From contig CAMOXW010000094.1 in assembly GCA_946629405.1 (NCBI GenBank), forward strand, positions 1-17,639: DNA of 17,639 nt, written 5' to 3'. Origin of the DNA: an uncultured Ruminococcus sp. Lineage in GTDB: Bacteria > Bacillota_A > Clostridia > Oscillospirales > Ruminococcaceae. Each line of letters starts with the position of its first letter. Position 1 is the stretch's first letter. Of the stretch, positions 8,901 to 14,992 are shown piece after piece. Below the pieces are notes generated by a model. It was not told the origin of the DNA. It did no database searches and was given only the letters and a program-made list of their open reading frames with translations. The translations under genes and the position numbers were made by a program.

Positions 8901-9725
8901 GCCCTCAGTGCTGTCGCAGTTCATAAAGCCGATATTCCTGATCTCGCAGTTGGAGGTATTCTTCAGAACGAGTCCGAAGCCGTTGAAGGTAGTATCGCTG
9001 CCGACGCCCTCAATGGTAAGACCGCAGGTAGCTGTGTCAACGTAGAGATCGCCCTTTGTGAGCACCGAAGGGTCGGTGATATTGCCGATGAATCTGATAC
9101 AAACCGGACCTATGGAGGTATTGCTCTTGAGGTCGGTGATTATATTCTGGACGCCTGTGATCTCTGTCGCTGTGCCCTTTTTGTCAGGGAGAGTAACAGT
9201 CACACTGTCCTTGTTTGCATTTGTGATGTAAATAACGGTCGCGTTGCTCTTTAGTGTACCGTCCTCATTGTAAGCGCCGGACGAAGTACCGTTCACGAAG
9301 CCGAAGCCCGAACGGTCGTTGGCATATGAGTTAACAGACACCTCAGCAGCCTTGGAAGCATCCTCCTTGCCGCTTATAACAGGTACGACCTTCATAGTAT
9401 GGCTGCCGGCTTTAAGGCCGAGTGCATCAGCCCTGAGGTAGCCGGGGTACTGTCTTACGAGCATGGAGTCGATCTTAGTGCCGTCAACGTAAACGCTGTA
9501 ATCGCTCGCGCCTGAAACAGACGACCATGTTGCGTACATACCCTCGCCGTAGCCTGCGGAAGTGATGAACTTCACGCTGTTTTCAACGGCAGCGAAAGAG
9601 CTTATGATATTGCCGCCGGAAATTAACGTACCGGCTCCGCCTGTCTGGCCCGCGATACATGACACTGACATAACAGCAGCTGCTGCCGCGGAAGCGACTC
9701 TCTTTCTCATCAGATTATTTTTCAT
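5943..9725 (-). CDS. Secreted double pectate lyase PL1-PL9-CBM77-dockerin
   Basis: A 1260-residue cellulosomal pectinase with two beta-helix lyase domains that cleave polygalacturonate by beta-elimination. Modules: signal peptide about 1-27 or somewhat longer, FN3-like beta-sandwich about 48-135, PL1 about 136-555, Thr-rich linker about 564-597, PL9 about 598-1020, Ser/Thr linker about 1022-1064, CBM77-type pectin-binding module about 1063-1178, dockerin about 1190-1257. PL1 marks: DGALD at 309-313 (calcium aspartates D309, D313) and the RxPxxR motif R360-P362-R365. PL9 marks: calcium set D771, D795, D796, D799 and K840 in GNGFKLGG as the likely catalytic base. First dockerin loop D1197-D1208 has Lys where Gly is usual; the second (D1233-D1244) has Ile at a ligand position. 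The ATG at 9725 has GGAGGAA (9731-9737) just upstream, so the longer frame to 9776 is not used. Own promoter at 9796-9824. The module order matches the R. flavefaciens protein from which CBM77 was described. Confidence 0.95.
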   Translation of the reverse strand: MKNNLMRKRVASAAAAAVMSVSCIAGQTGGAGTLISGGNIISSFAAVENSVKFITSAGYGEGMYATWSSVSGASDYSVYVDGTKIDSMLVRQYPGYLRADALGLKAGSHTMKVVPVISGKEDASKAAEVSVNSYANDRSGFGFVNGTSSGAYNEDGTLKSNATVIYITNANKDSVTVTLPDKKGTATEITGVQNIITDLKSNTSIGPVCIRFIGNITDPSVLTKGDLYVDTATCGLTIEGVGSDTTFNGFGLVLKNTSNCEIRNIGFMNCDSTEGDDCGLQQGNDHIWVHNCDFFYGDAGSDADQVKGDGALDTKKSTYVTHSYNHFWDNGKCNLQGMKEETTSNYITYHHNWYDHSDSRHPRIRTCTVHCYNNYFDGNAKYGVGVTMGGSCFVENNYFRNCAKPMLISMQGTDMANGKDGATFSSEDGGIIKSYGNYMTGQQAYVTYQQDAVEFDAYEASSRDEKLPASVTCKQGGTSYNNFDTDPSLMYSYTPDKAEDVPGIVTAKAGRVDGGDLQWQFNNSVDDSSYAVNDALKTAVVNYSDKIMHIGSGFTEDGSSADITSQPAVTDITTTTTQTAVTTTVTTASQPTVITPVSGANVIYASPSGGGDGKSISSPTDVLTAIKTVSAGGYIYLLEGTYKYSSTIKIDESNAGSAGKYKTIAAYPGADVKFDFSGESVSSSSYGFVLDGSYWHFYGFEIANAGDNGMLLSGDNNIVEMMVFNNNQDTGLQISRYNGSYSDISQWPTNNLVKNCTSKNNCDDATMENADGFAAKLTCGQGNVFDGCMAYNNSDDGWDLYAKEATGPTGVVTIKNCIAFRNGFTEDGRGYGNCDGNGFKLGGGGVGTRHVIENCLAFENLNCGFTDNNNPLFGVMKNCTAYNNGIGGNGKGNYFVYRCAADADIQNIVTYYNTSKVSKTNAAGIKVSNDKFKGVVKNALYYNNKYYYSSGSFTADGSQPSTGTVVTPSDSDFISLSVAAMGADFHKNWRNASGAPAPGGFAETLSDGTYKTLGYRMSAGLSQASTPNPYAGTSSTDNTGTTSTTPSTASTTSTTSTTVTGQVTPVAGGYVHDFTANGVSSDFYSISGNLSTSKGTVTYAGKTLTQCLKLETATAISFNAPSAGTLTLVFVEPAATIKVDDIKYTSSGDGIINVELAAGSHSVTKADSANLFYMVYSASGSSDSTTGGTPDGYEAGDANCDKQVNMADAVFIMQCVSNPDKYQLSELGEANADVDGISGVTNKDALKIQQFKLGLVDSLT
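6540..6632 (-). repeat. Degenerate repeat coding the Ser/Thr linker before CBM77
   Basis: About 93 bp of repeated ACn/TCn-type codons encode lyase residues 1032-1062, almost only Thr and Ser with a few Gly, Pro and Ala. It is a flexible spacer between the PL9 domain and the pectin-binding module. Such repeats can change length by slippage. Confidence 0.7.
7935..8036 (-). repeat. Thr-rich linker-coding repeat between PL1 and PL9
   Basis: Encodes lyase residues 564-597, with runs such as TTTTT and TTTVTT. It separates the two catalytic domains; no further function is visible. Confidence 0.65.
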
Positions 9726-9752
9726 AGTTATTCCTCCAAAATATAATGATGG

Positions 9753-9775
9753 TGAACGCATTCCCCCTACGTTCA
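9753..9775. repeat. Inverted repeat TGAACG-N11-CGTTCA in the pectate lyase leader
   Basis: A perfect 6-bp inverted repeat (9753-9758 and 9770-9775) sits within the predicted 5' leader, between the transcription start near 9789 and the ribosome binding site at 9731-9737. In RNA it would form a hairpin whose loop carries GGGGG. It may be a regulator's operator or a leader hairpin; neither is proven. Confidence 0.45.
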
Positions 9776-9795
9776 TATCTTTATCTTACAAGTAT

Positions 9796-9824
9796 ATTAT
9801 AAATGCAGCGGAGGTATTTTTCAA
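9796..9824 (-). promoter_or_regulatory. Sigma-A-type promoter of the pectate lyase gene
   Basis: On the minus strand: TTGAAA (9819-9824), 17-bp spacer, TATAAT (9796-9801). Start of transcription expected near 9789, leader about 64 nt. It lies about 85 bp past the terminator of the ispH operon, so the lyase is transcribed on its own. Confidence 0.85.
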
Positions 9825-9909
9825 TGATATATAATACTCATTAGCTGACATTTTATGCTTTTACAGTATGTAGAAATACACAATAGTTCAACAGTGAGCT
9901 TTAGGACAC

Positions 9910-9937
9910 AAAAAAGCCGCGCTTTAACACGCGGCTT
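9910..9937 (-). terminator. Rho-independent terminator of the ygiQ-to-ispH operon
   Basis: A perfect 8-bp stem (9914-9921 with 9930-9937) with an 8-nt loop, followed on the minus strand by T residues (9910-9915). It lies 17 bp past the stop codon of the ispH-S1 gene and closes the operon. Confidence 0.92.
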
Positions 9938-9954
9938 GTCTGCATATTGTCTGA

Positions 9955-11931
9955 TTATTCAGCGTCGTCCTCAGCGGAAGCTTCCTCAGCATCCTCTGCG
10001 CCGTCCTCAAGGAGAGCGCGCATTGAAATGCTTATTCTCTTGGACTCTGTATCAATGTCGATGATCTTAACATCCACCTCATCGCCTACAGTAAGGATAT
10101 CCTTTACATTATCGACCTTCTTGTCAGCGATCTGTGAGATGTGGATAAGGCCGTCAACACCGTCGATGATGCGGGCGAATGCGCCGAAGCTTGTGATAGA
10201 AACGATAGTTGCCTTAACAACGTCGCCAACCTTGTAATTAGCCTTGAAGATCTCCCACGGATTGTCCTCAGCCTTCTTGAAGCCGAGGGAAATTCTGTTC
10301 TCCTCGCGGTTGAGGTCCTTGATGTAAACCTCAAGGGTATCGCCAACGTTTACAACCTCGCTCGGATGCTTGATGCGCTTCCATGAGAGCTCAGAGATAT
10401 GTACCATACCGTCGATGCCGCCGAGATCAACGAATGCACCGAAGCTTGTGAGTGACTTCACCTTGCCTGTATATACAGCGCCTACCTCAGCAGTCTCCCA
10501 GAACTTAGCCTGAGCCTCTGCCTTCTTGGCATTCTGGACAGCCTTGATAGAGCCGACAGCTCTCTTTCTGCCCTCAGTGACCTCGATAATTGTGAATTCT
10601 ACCTTCTTCTTGAGGAGCTGATCGAGCTCAGCGCCTCTGGGAAGACCTGTCTGAGAAGCGGGGATGAATACTCTTACGCCCATAACGCTGAGAGTAACGC
10701 CCTTGTTAACAACGTGCTGAACAACGCCCTCGAGGACAGTTCCCTCCTCCTTAGCCTGGAGGATCTTCTCATAGCCAGCCTGCTCATCGACCTTTCTCTT
10801 GGAAAGAGCGCAGGTACCCTCAGCATCGTTTACCTTGATAACGATGAGTTCGATCTCATCGCCGACGCTTACGATGTCAGCGGGCTTCTTGGACGGGTCG
10901 TCTGTAAGATCGTCAAGAGCCACATAGCCAGTGTGCTTTGTTCCGAGGTCTACGATAGCTTCTGTATTATTTACAGCAACAACTGTGCCTTTAACTTTCT
11001 CTCCTGTATGTATTTTTTTGAATGACTCGTCGATAGCCTGAGCAAAATCGATCTCCTCATCCTGGTCAGCTGCAAGAATTTCATTTTCTGCCATTTTGGT
11101 TTGTACCTCCTTGATTATGTACGCCGGAGTAGATGCTCCCGCAGTAATGCCGATCCTCTCAGCATACGGCAGCTCAAGGCTCCGGAGCTCGTCCGAATTT
11201 TCTATATGATACGTTTTGCAGTAACGGCTGCACACCTCGAAAAGCTTCACGGTGTTGGAGCTGTGCCTTCCGCCGACCACAAGCATGATGTCCGAAGACT
11301 TTGCAAGTTCAGCCGCGTCGGACTGTCTTGTATCGGTCGCATTGCAGATAGTATCGAAGATAACGATATTCGGATCGTCTTTTGGGATCACTTTTAAACA
11401 CTCATCCCATACTACTATATTATACGTCGTTTGCGCGACAATTGCAAGCTTTTTTTTCAAATTTGTATACTTTTTTTCAAAAAAGTCCTTTAGCTCAAAA
11501 TTGTCCTTAAAAACGAGATAATTTTCGTCACAATGACCAACTATCCCCTGCACTTCAGGGTGAGAAGCGTCGCCGGCTATGAGTATGAAGCAGCCCTCAG
11601 CAGTCTTTTCGGCGACGATCTTGTGTATGCGCGAGACAAACGGACAGGTCGCGTCGAGCATACGGTTCCCTTTTGCAGCTATCTGCTCATAGACATCCCT
11701 GCCGACGCCGTGGGAGCGGATGACAACTGTTTCGTCCGGGTCAAGCTCGCTGACGGAGCCGACTATTCTTGCGCCCTTTGACTGCATATCGTTCACGACG
11801 TCCTGATTATGGATTATCGGTCCGAGCGTAGCCACGCGGGAATTCTTTTCAAGTTCGCTGTAGACCATTTTTACTGCCCTGTCAACTCCGAAGCAGAAGC
11901 CAGCGGACTTTGCAACAGTGACCTTACTCAT
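9955..11931 (-). CDS. ispH: IspH (HMBPP reductase) fused to four S1 RNA-binding domains
   Basis: A 658-residue cytoplasmic fusion. The N-terminal part (1-282) is 4-hydroxy-3-methylbut-2-enyl diphosphate reductase, the last enzyme of the MEP isoprenoid pathway, making IPP and DMAPP. Its three iron-sulfur cysteines are C13 (GFCFGV), C96 (DATCPFV) and C196; substrate histidines are H41, H74 and H124, and E126 is the proton-relay glutamate. The C-terminal part carries four S1 domains at about 308-379, 394-462, 482-552 and 565-637, as in ribosomal protein S1 (RpsA), then an acidic tail. Such fusions are common in Clostridia; how the halves interact is not known to me. The ATG at 11931 overlaps the plsC stop by 8 bp, with AGGGAG about 9 bp upstream. 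A longer frame from 11979 would add a basic stretch inside plsC and is less likely. The cmk-plsC-ispH/S1 order recalls the cmk-rpsA pair of other bacteria. Confidence 0.95.
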   Translation of the reverse strand: MSKVTVAKSAGFCFGVDRAVKMVYSELEKNSRVATLGPIIHNQDVVNDMQSKGARIVGSVSELDPDETVVIRSHGVGRDVYEQIAAKGNRMLDATCPFVSRIHKIVAEKTAEGCFILIAGDASHPEVQGIVGHCDENYLVFKDNFELKDFFEKKYTNLKKKLAIVAQTTYNIVVWDECLKVIPKDDPNIVIFDTICNATDTRQSDAAELAKSSDIMLVVGGRHSSNTVKLFEVCSRYCKTYHIENSDELRSLELPYAERIGITAGASTPAYIIKEVQTKMAENEILAADQDEEIDFAQAIDESFKKIHTGEKVKGTVVAVNNTEAIVDLGTKHTGYVALDDLTDDPSKKPADIVSVGDEIELIVIKVNDAEGTCALSKRKVDEQAGYEKILQAKEEGTVLEGVVQHVVNKGVTLSVMGVRVFIPASQTGLPRGAELDQLLKKKVEFTIIEVTEGRKRAVGSIKAVQNAKKAEAQAKFWETAEVGAVYTGKVKSLTSFGAFVDLGGIDGMVHISELSWKRIKHPSEVVNVGDTLEVYIKDLNREENRISLGFKKAEDNPWEIFKANYKVGDVVKATIVSITSFGAFARIIDGVDGLIHISQIADKKVDNVKDILTVGDEVDVKIIDIDTESKRISISMRALLEDGAEDAEEASAEDDAE

Positions 11932-12562
11932 CAGTGTTCTCTCCCTTCGGCGAAGCTGCCTCAGCTTGTTCCGGCTCACCCTCTACAAGCCTCTTAATAT
12001 CCGCCATATAGCGGTTTTTGAGCTTTACGAGCTGACGCGGGTTCGGCGTATCGCAGACCTCAACATAGTCAGCGGGGTCAATGGGCTCGCCGTATTTTAC
12101 AGTGACCTTCCTGCGGAATTTCAGCTCGCCCTCATAGACAACTCCTACCGGTACGATGAGCTTGCCCGAGCGCGCCGAGATGAGTGCCGCGCCGGTATGT
12201 CCCCTGCCGACCTTTCCGTCCTTTGAGCGTGTACCTTCGGGGAATATCATAAGGCTGCGCTTGCCGAGCTTTTCAACGGCGGTGTCGATAACTCCCGTAT
12301 CGCCCTTGCCTCTTGCAACGGGGAACGCTCCGAGGCGGCGTATCAGCCAGCCGAACATTTTCTTCTCGAACAGCTCCTCCTTTGCCATGAAGCAAAGCTT
12401 TTTTCTTGTGCCGCTGCCGACGAGCGGAGGGTCGTAGTAGCTTCGGTGGTTGGAGGCATAGATAACGGTCTGCTTCCGCGGGATATTCTTTCTTCCTTCA
12501 AATCGGAGGTTGAAAAACACTCTGAAATAGCACCTTACCAGAAATTTTACAAAAGCATACAT
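11924..12562 (-). CDS. plsC: PlsC-type 1-acylglycerol-3-phosphate acyltransferase
   Basis: A 212-residue membrane-associated acyltransferase expected to add the second acyl chain to lysophosphatidic acid in phospholipid synthesis. Numbered from the ATG, the catalytic NHxxxxD motif is at H39-D44 and the glycerol-phosphate-binding FPEGTRS motif at 107-113. The N-terminus (about 2-20) is hydrophobic with basic residues. The C-terminal 20 residues are acidic and probably disordered. Two starts are possible: GTG at 12565 (4-bp overlap with cmk) or ATG at 12562 (TGATG, 1-bp overlap). I prefer the ATG because AGGG lies 7 bp upstream of it. The end overlaps ispH. PlsC-family members vary in substrate, so the exact acyl acceptor is inferred. 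Confidence 0.92.
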   Translation of the reverse strand: MYAFVKFLVRCYFRVFFNLRFEGRKNIPRKQTVIYASNHRSYYDPPLVGSGTRKKLCFMAKEELFEKKMFGWLIRRLGAFPVARGKGDTGVIDTAVEKLGKRSLMIFPEGTRSKDGKVGRGHTGAALISARSGKLIVPVGVVYEGELKFRRKVTVKYGEPIDPADYVEVCDTPNPRQLVKLKNRYMADIKRLVEGEPEQAEAASPKGENTDE

Positions 12563-13233
12563 CACTCAGCCCTGCCTGTCTTCTCAGTGATTATGCGGAT
12601 TATCTCGTCAGCCGAGCCTTCGAGGTCGAGGTGGGTGGTATCGACGAGCACGGCGTCCTCAGCCTGTCTGAGCGGAGCAGTTTCACGGTGCATATCCTGA
12701 TAATCGCGCTTGATAATGTCGTCAAGTATCTCCTGATATGTCGGACAATCCGGTTTTTCGGCAAGCTCCTTATAACGGCGGTTTGCGCGTTCCTCTGCGG
12801 AGGCAGTAAGGAATATCTTGACGTCAGCGTCCGGAAGCACGACTGTACCGATATCTCTGCCGTCCATGATAACGTTGTTCTCAGCGGCTATTTTCTGCTG
12901 AGTGCCGAAAAGATAAGCTCTTACGGCAGGTATAGCCGATGTGCGCGAGGCAGCCATAGATATCTCAGGAGTACGGATGAGGCCGGAAACATCCCTGTCT
13001 CCGAGGAAAACTCTCTGTGTACCGTCTATGAATCTCAGTGAAACGTCAGCTTTCGGAAGTGCCGCCTCTATCTCCTCATCAGGAATGTTGTTTTCGGTTA
13101 TATAGAGCGCGATAGCGCGGTAAAGTGCGCCTGTATCGACATAGATATAGCCCAGCTTTGCTGAAACCATTTTTGCGATAGTGCTCTTTCCTGCGCCAGC
13201 AGGTCCGTCGATTGCGATATTGATATTTTTCAT
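12562..13233 (-). CDS. cmk: Cytidylate kinase
   Basis: A 223-residue cytoplasmic kinase that phosphorylates CMP and dCMP with ATP, part of pyrimidine nucleotide recycling. Seen: Walker A loop GPAGAGKST at 10-18, the YVDTGALYR nucleotide-binding segment at 31-39, the DGRDIGT motif at 124-130, and the lid region around R147-R153 followed by KRDYQD near 175-180. Length is normal for the family. The ATG at 13233 has AAGGAG 7 bp upstream, within the last codons of the preceding membrane-protein gene, which stops 2 bp before this start. It sits upstream of plsC and ispH-S1 in a gene order well known in Clostridia. Confidence 0.97.
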   Translation of the reverse strand: MKNINIAIDGPAGAGKSTIAKMVSAKLGYIYVDTGALYRAIALYITENNIPDEEIEAALPKADVSLRFIDGTQRVFLGDRDVSGLIRTPEISMAASRTSAIPAVRAYLFGTQQKIAAENNVIMDGRDIGTVVLPDADVKIFLTASAEERANRRYKELAEKPDCPTYQEILDDIIKRDYQDMHRETAPLRQAEDAVLVDTTHLDLEGSADEIIRIITEKTGRAE

Positions 13234-13235
13234 AA

Positions 13236-13553
13236 TTATTCTCCTTTATTTTCCCCCTCATCAGAGGATTTTCTGACTTTGTCACGCATTGATTGGAATT
13301 TTCTGACGCTCATGAATACCATCAGCGCCCCGATTGCAAGAATCAGTATTCCTGCCGCATAATTACCGTCCTTCAGCATGACCGCTCCCGCAAGGAACAC
13401 AACGAAGAAAACTGCCGCAAATACAAGCACGATAAGCGTCAGGATAAGATACCTTGCAGTTTTCGGTAGTTTTCTGCTTCCGGCAGCCGAAACAGCTCCG
13501 TTTACAGCAGTGTCAAAAAGCAGCTCAAATATAAACTCAGATAGAAAGTCCAT
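13236..13553 (-). CDS. Small two-helix membrane protein of unknown function
   Basis: A 105-residue protein I do not recognise. It has an amphipathic or hydrophobic start (about 1-20), a basic patch with the segment SRKLPKTARY near 26-35, two strong membrane helices (about 36-60 and 66-82) joined by the short KDGNYAAG turn, and a charged tail rich in K, R, D and E. The first start is GTG at 13559, but ATG at 13553 fits better because GAGG lies 8 bp before it and only 2 bp before the GTG. It begins 10 bp after the flavoprotein gene and ends 2 bp before cmk, whose ribosome binding site it contains, so it is probably translationally linked to both. No enzymatic motif is visible. Confidence 0.82.
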   Translation of the reverse strand: MDFLSEFIFELLFDTAVNGAVSAAGSRKLPKTARYLILTLIVLVFAAVFFVVFLAGAVMLKDGNYAAGILILAIGALMVFMSVRKFQSMRDKVRKSSDEGENKGE

Positions 13554-13563
13554 ACGCACCGCC

Positions 13564-14781
13564 TCACATATTCAAAGCAGCGGTATAAGCCGTAGAAAAG
13601 GCTATCTGCAGGTTGAAGCCTCCCGTATAAGCGTCCACATCTATGACCTCTCCGGCGAAAAACAGTCCCGGAAGCAGCTTTGACTCCATAGTTTTCGGGC
13701 TGATCTCCTTTACTGAAACGCCTCCGCTCGTGATTATAGCCTCGTCAACCGGCCGGAAGCCCGATATCCTCACCGGGAAGCTTTTGAGAAGCGCTCCGAA
13801 TTTCAGTCTCTGCTCCTTTGTTATGCCGTTGACCTTCTGCTCAGGCGGTATCCCTGAGAGCCTTACAGCGACCGGTATCAGCTTCGCGGGGAGAAGCTTT
13901 CTTATCCCGTTGACGAAGTCGCGGTTGAGGTTTTCGGCGAAATCCCGCAGTATACGCGCGTCAAGCTGTTCCGGTGAAAGGGCGGGTTTAAGGTCTATCC
14001 TGACGCTGTATCTGTCCGGCTGCATCTCCCGGATATGTGAGCTTGCGCTCAGCACAAGAGGTCCTGAGAGTCCGAAATGCGTGAACAGCATCTCGCCCAG
14101 CTCGCTGAACACCGGCTTTTCCCGGTCATAGAGCGTAAGCGTAACATTTCTCAGTGACAGTCCCATGAGCTCCGCACAGGATTTATCCGGCGAGGTCAGG
14201 GGAACAAGGCTCGGTTTGAGCTCAGTGACCGTGTGTCCCGCAGCTTCCGCGAGGGTATATCCGTCGCCGGTCGAGCCGGTATTAGGGTAGGACTTTCCAC
14301 CGCAGGCAATAAGTACAGAGCCGGAGCGGTATTCCTCGCCGCCAGCCCTTACTCCGCAGCAAACGCCGTCCGCAGTGATGAGCTTAGTCACGCGCTTATT
14401 CACGACCTTCACGCCGAGGCGTTTCATTTCCCCTGCAAGGGCGTCCGCGATATCGTCCGCCTTGTCGCTCACAGGGAAGACCCTGCTGCCGCGCTCAGTT
14501 TTCAGCGGGACGCCGAGCTCCTCGAAGAAAGCCATAGTATCCTCCGCGCTGAACGCCGAGAAAGAGCTGTAGAGGAACCGCGGATTTACGGGGATATTCT
14601 TCATATGCTCCTCCATAGGGGAGTTATTGGTGACGTTGCATCTGCCCTTTCCGGTTATCCGGAGCTTTCTCCCGAGCCGCTCGTTCTTCTCGAACAGCAG
14701 CACGCTTTTACCGAGCCTTGCAGCCCAGACTGCCGCAAAACAGCCCGCAGCACCGCCGCCCACAATAATAGTATCAGTCAT
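13564..14781 (-). CDS. HI0933/YhiN-family FAD-dependent oxidoreductase
   Basis: A 405-residue flavoprotein of the family often labelled 'aminoacetone oxidase family' or BaiN-like. Visible marks are the N-terminal Rossmann dinucleotide loop GGGAAG at 8-13 with E31 at the end of the second strand, the family motif GKGRCNVTN at 44-52, an ACGGKSYPNTGSTGDG segment near 160-175, and the C-terminal FAD-contact segment GLFFAGEVIDVDAYTGGFN. Length is usual. It is expected to be cytoplasmic. The physiological substrate is unsettled across the family, so I assign no reaction. Its ATG overlaps the stop of the DUF3006 gene by 8 bp, and its own ribosome binding site is weak, which suggests translation coupled to that gene. 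Confidence 0.93.
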   Translation of the reverse strand: MTDTIIVGGGAAGCFAAVWAARLGKSVLLFEKNERLGRKLRITGKGRCNVTNNSPMEEHMKNIPVNPRFLYSSFSAFSAEDTMAFFEELGVPLKTERGSRVFPVSDKADDIADALAGEMKRLGVKVVNKRVTKLITADGVCCGVRAGGEEYRSGSVLIACGGKSYPNTGSTGDGYTLAEAAGHTVTELKPSLVPLTSPDKSCAELMGLSLRNVTLTLYDREKPVFSELGEMLFTHFGLSGPLVLSASSHIREMQPDRYSVRIDLKPALSPEQLDARILRDFAENLNRDFVNGIRKLLPAKLIPVAVRLSGIPPEQKVNGITKEQRLKFGALLKSFPVRISGFRPVDEAIITSGGVSVKEISPKTMESKLLPGLFFAGEVIDVDAYTGGFNLQIAFSTAYTAALNM

Positions 14782-14992
14782 TTCTCTGTTTTATCAGCCG
14801 GCGCATTTTCGCGCGCATAGCCGCCCTTCTCTCATCAGTAGCACAGCGGTCGGTCCTGTAGCCGAACTCAGTCTCCGTGAGGACATCCCCCTCACAGGCA
14901 TCCGGCGGGAGCGATCCGCGCATAACGGCGAGCGGTTTTCCGTCCGCCTCTAGGACAGCCATGCCGTCCTCAAATCTTTCAAGTATAATCAT
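14774..14992 (-). CDS. DUF3006 family small protein
   Basis: A 72-residue protein with the layout of DUF3006: an N-terminal beta-rich part beginning MIILERFEDG and running through AVLEADGKPLAV, a central SLPPDACEGDVL segment, and a basic C-terminal helix ending RAKMRRLIKQRN. Function of the family is unknown. DUF3006 genes often sit next to ComEC-like metallo-beta-lactamase genes, as here. The ATG overlaps the stop codon of the metallo-hydrolase gene (ATGA, 4 bp), with AGGAGAG 5 bp upstream, and the gene overlaps the flavoprotein gene by 8 bp at its end. Confidence 0.85.
   Translation of the reverse strand: MIILERFEDGMAVLEADGKPLAVMRGSLPPDACEGDVLTETEFGYRTDRCATDERRAAMRAKMRRLIKQRND

Noticed and set aside
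8616..9254. 212-codon plus-strand frame inside the PL1 region
   Set aside because: It is antisense to intact PL1 motifs, with no promoter or ribosome binding site of its own.
9750..9776. Alternative pectate lyase starts at 9776 or 9761
   Set aside because: The upstream ATG codons have no well-spaced ribosome binding site, whereas GGAGGAA is placed correctly for the ATG at 9725, which begins a normal signal peptide.
9825..9850. AT-rich ATATATAAT on the plus strand as a promoter
   Set aside because: No -35 partner at proper distance and no plus-strand gene downstream; it runs into the antisense side of the ispH terminator.
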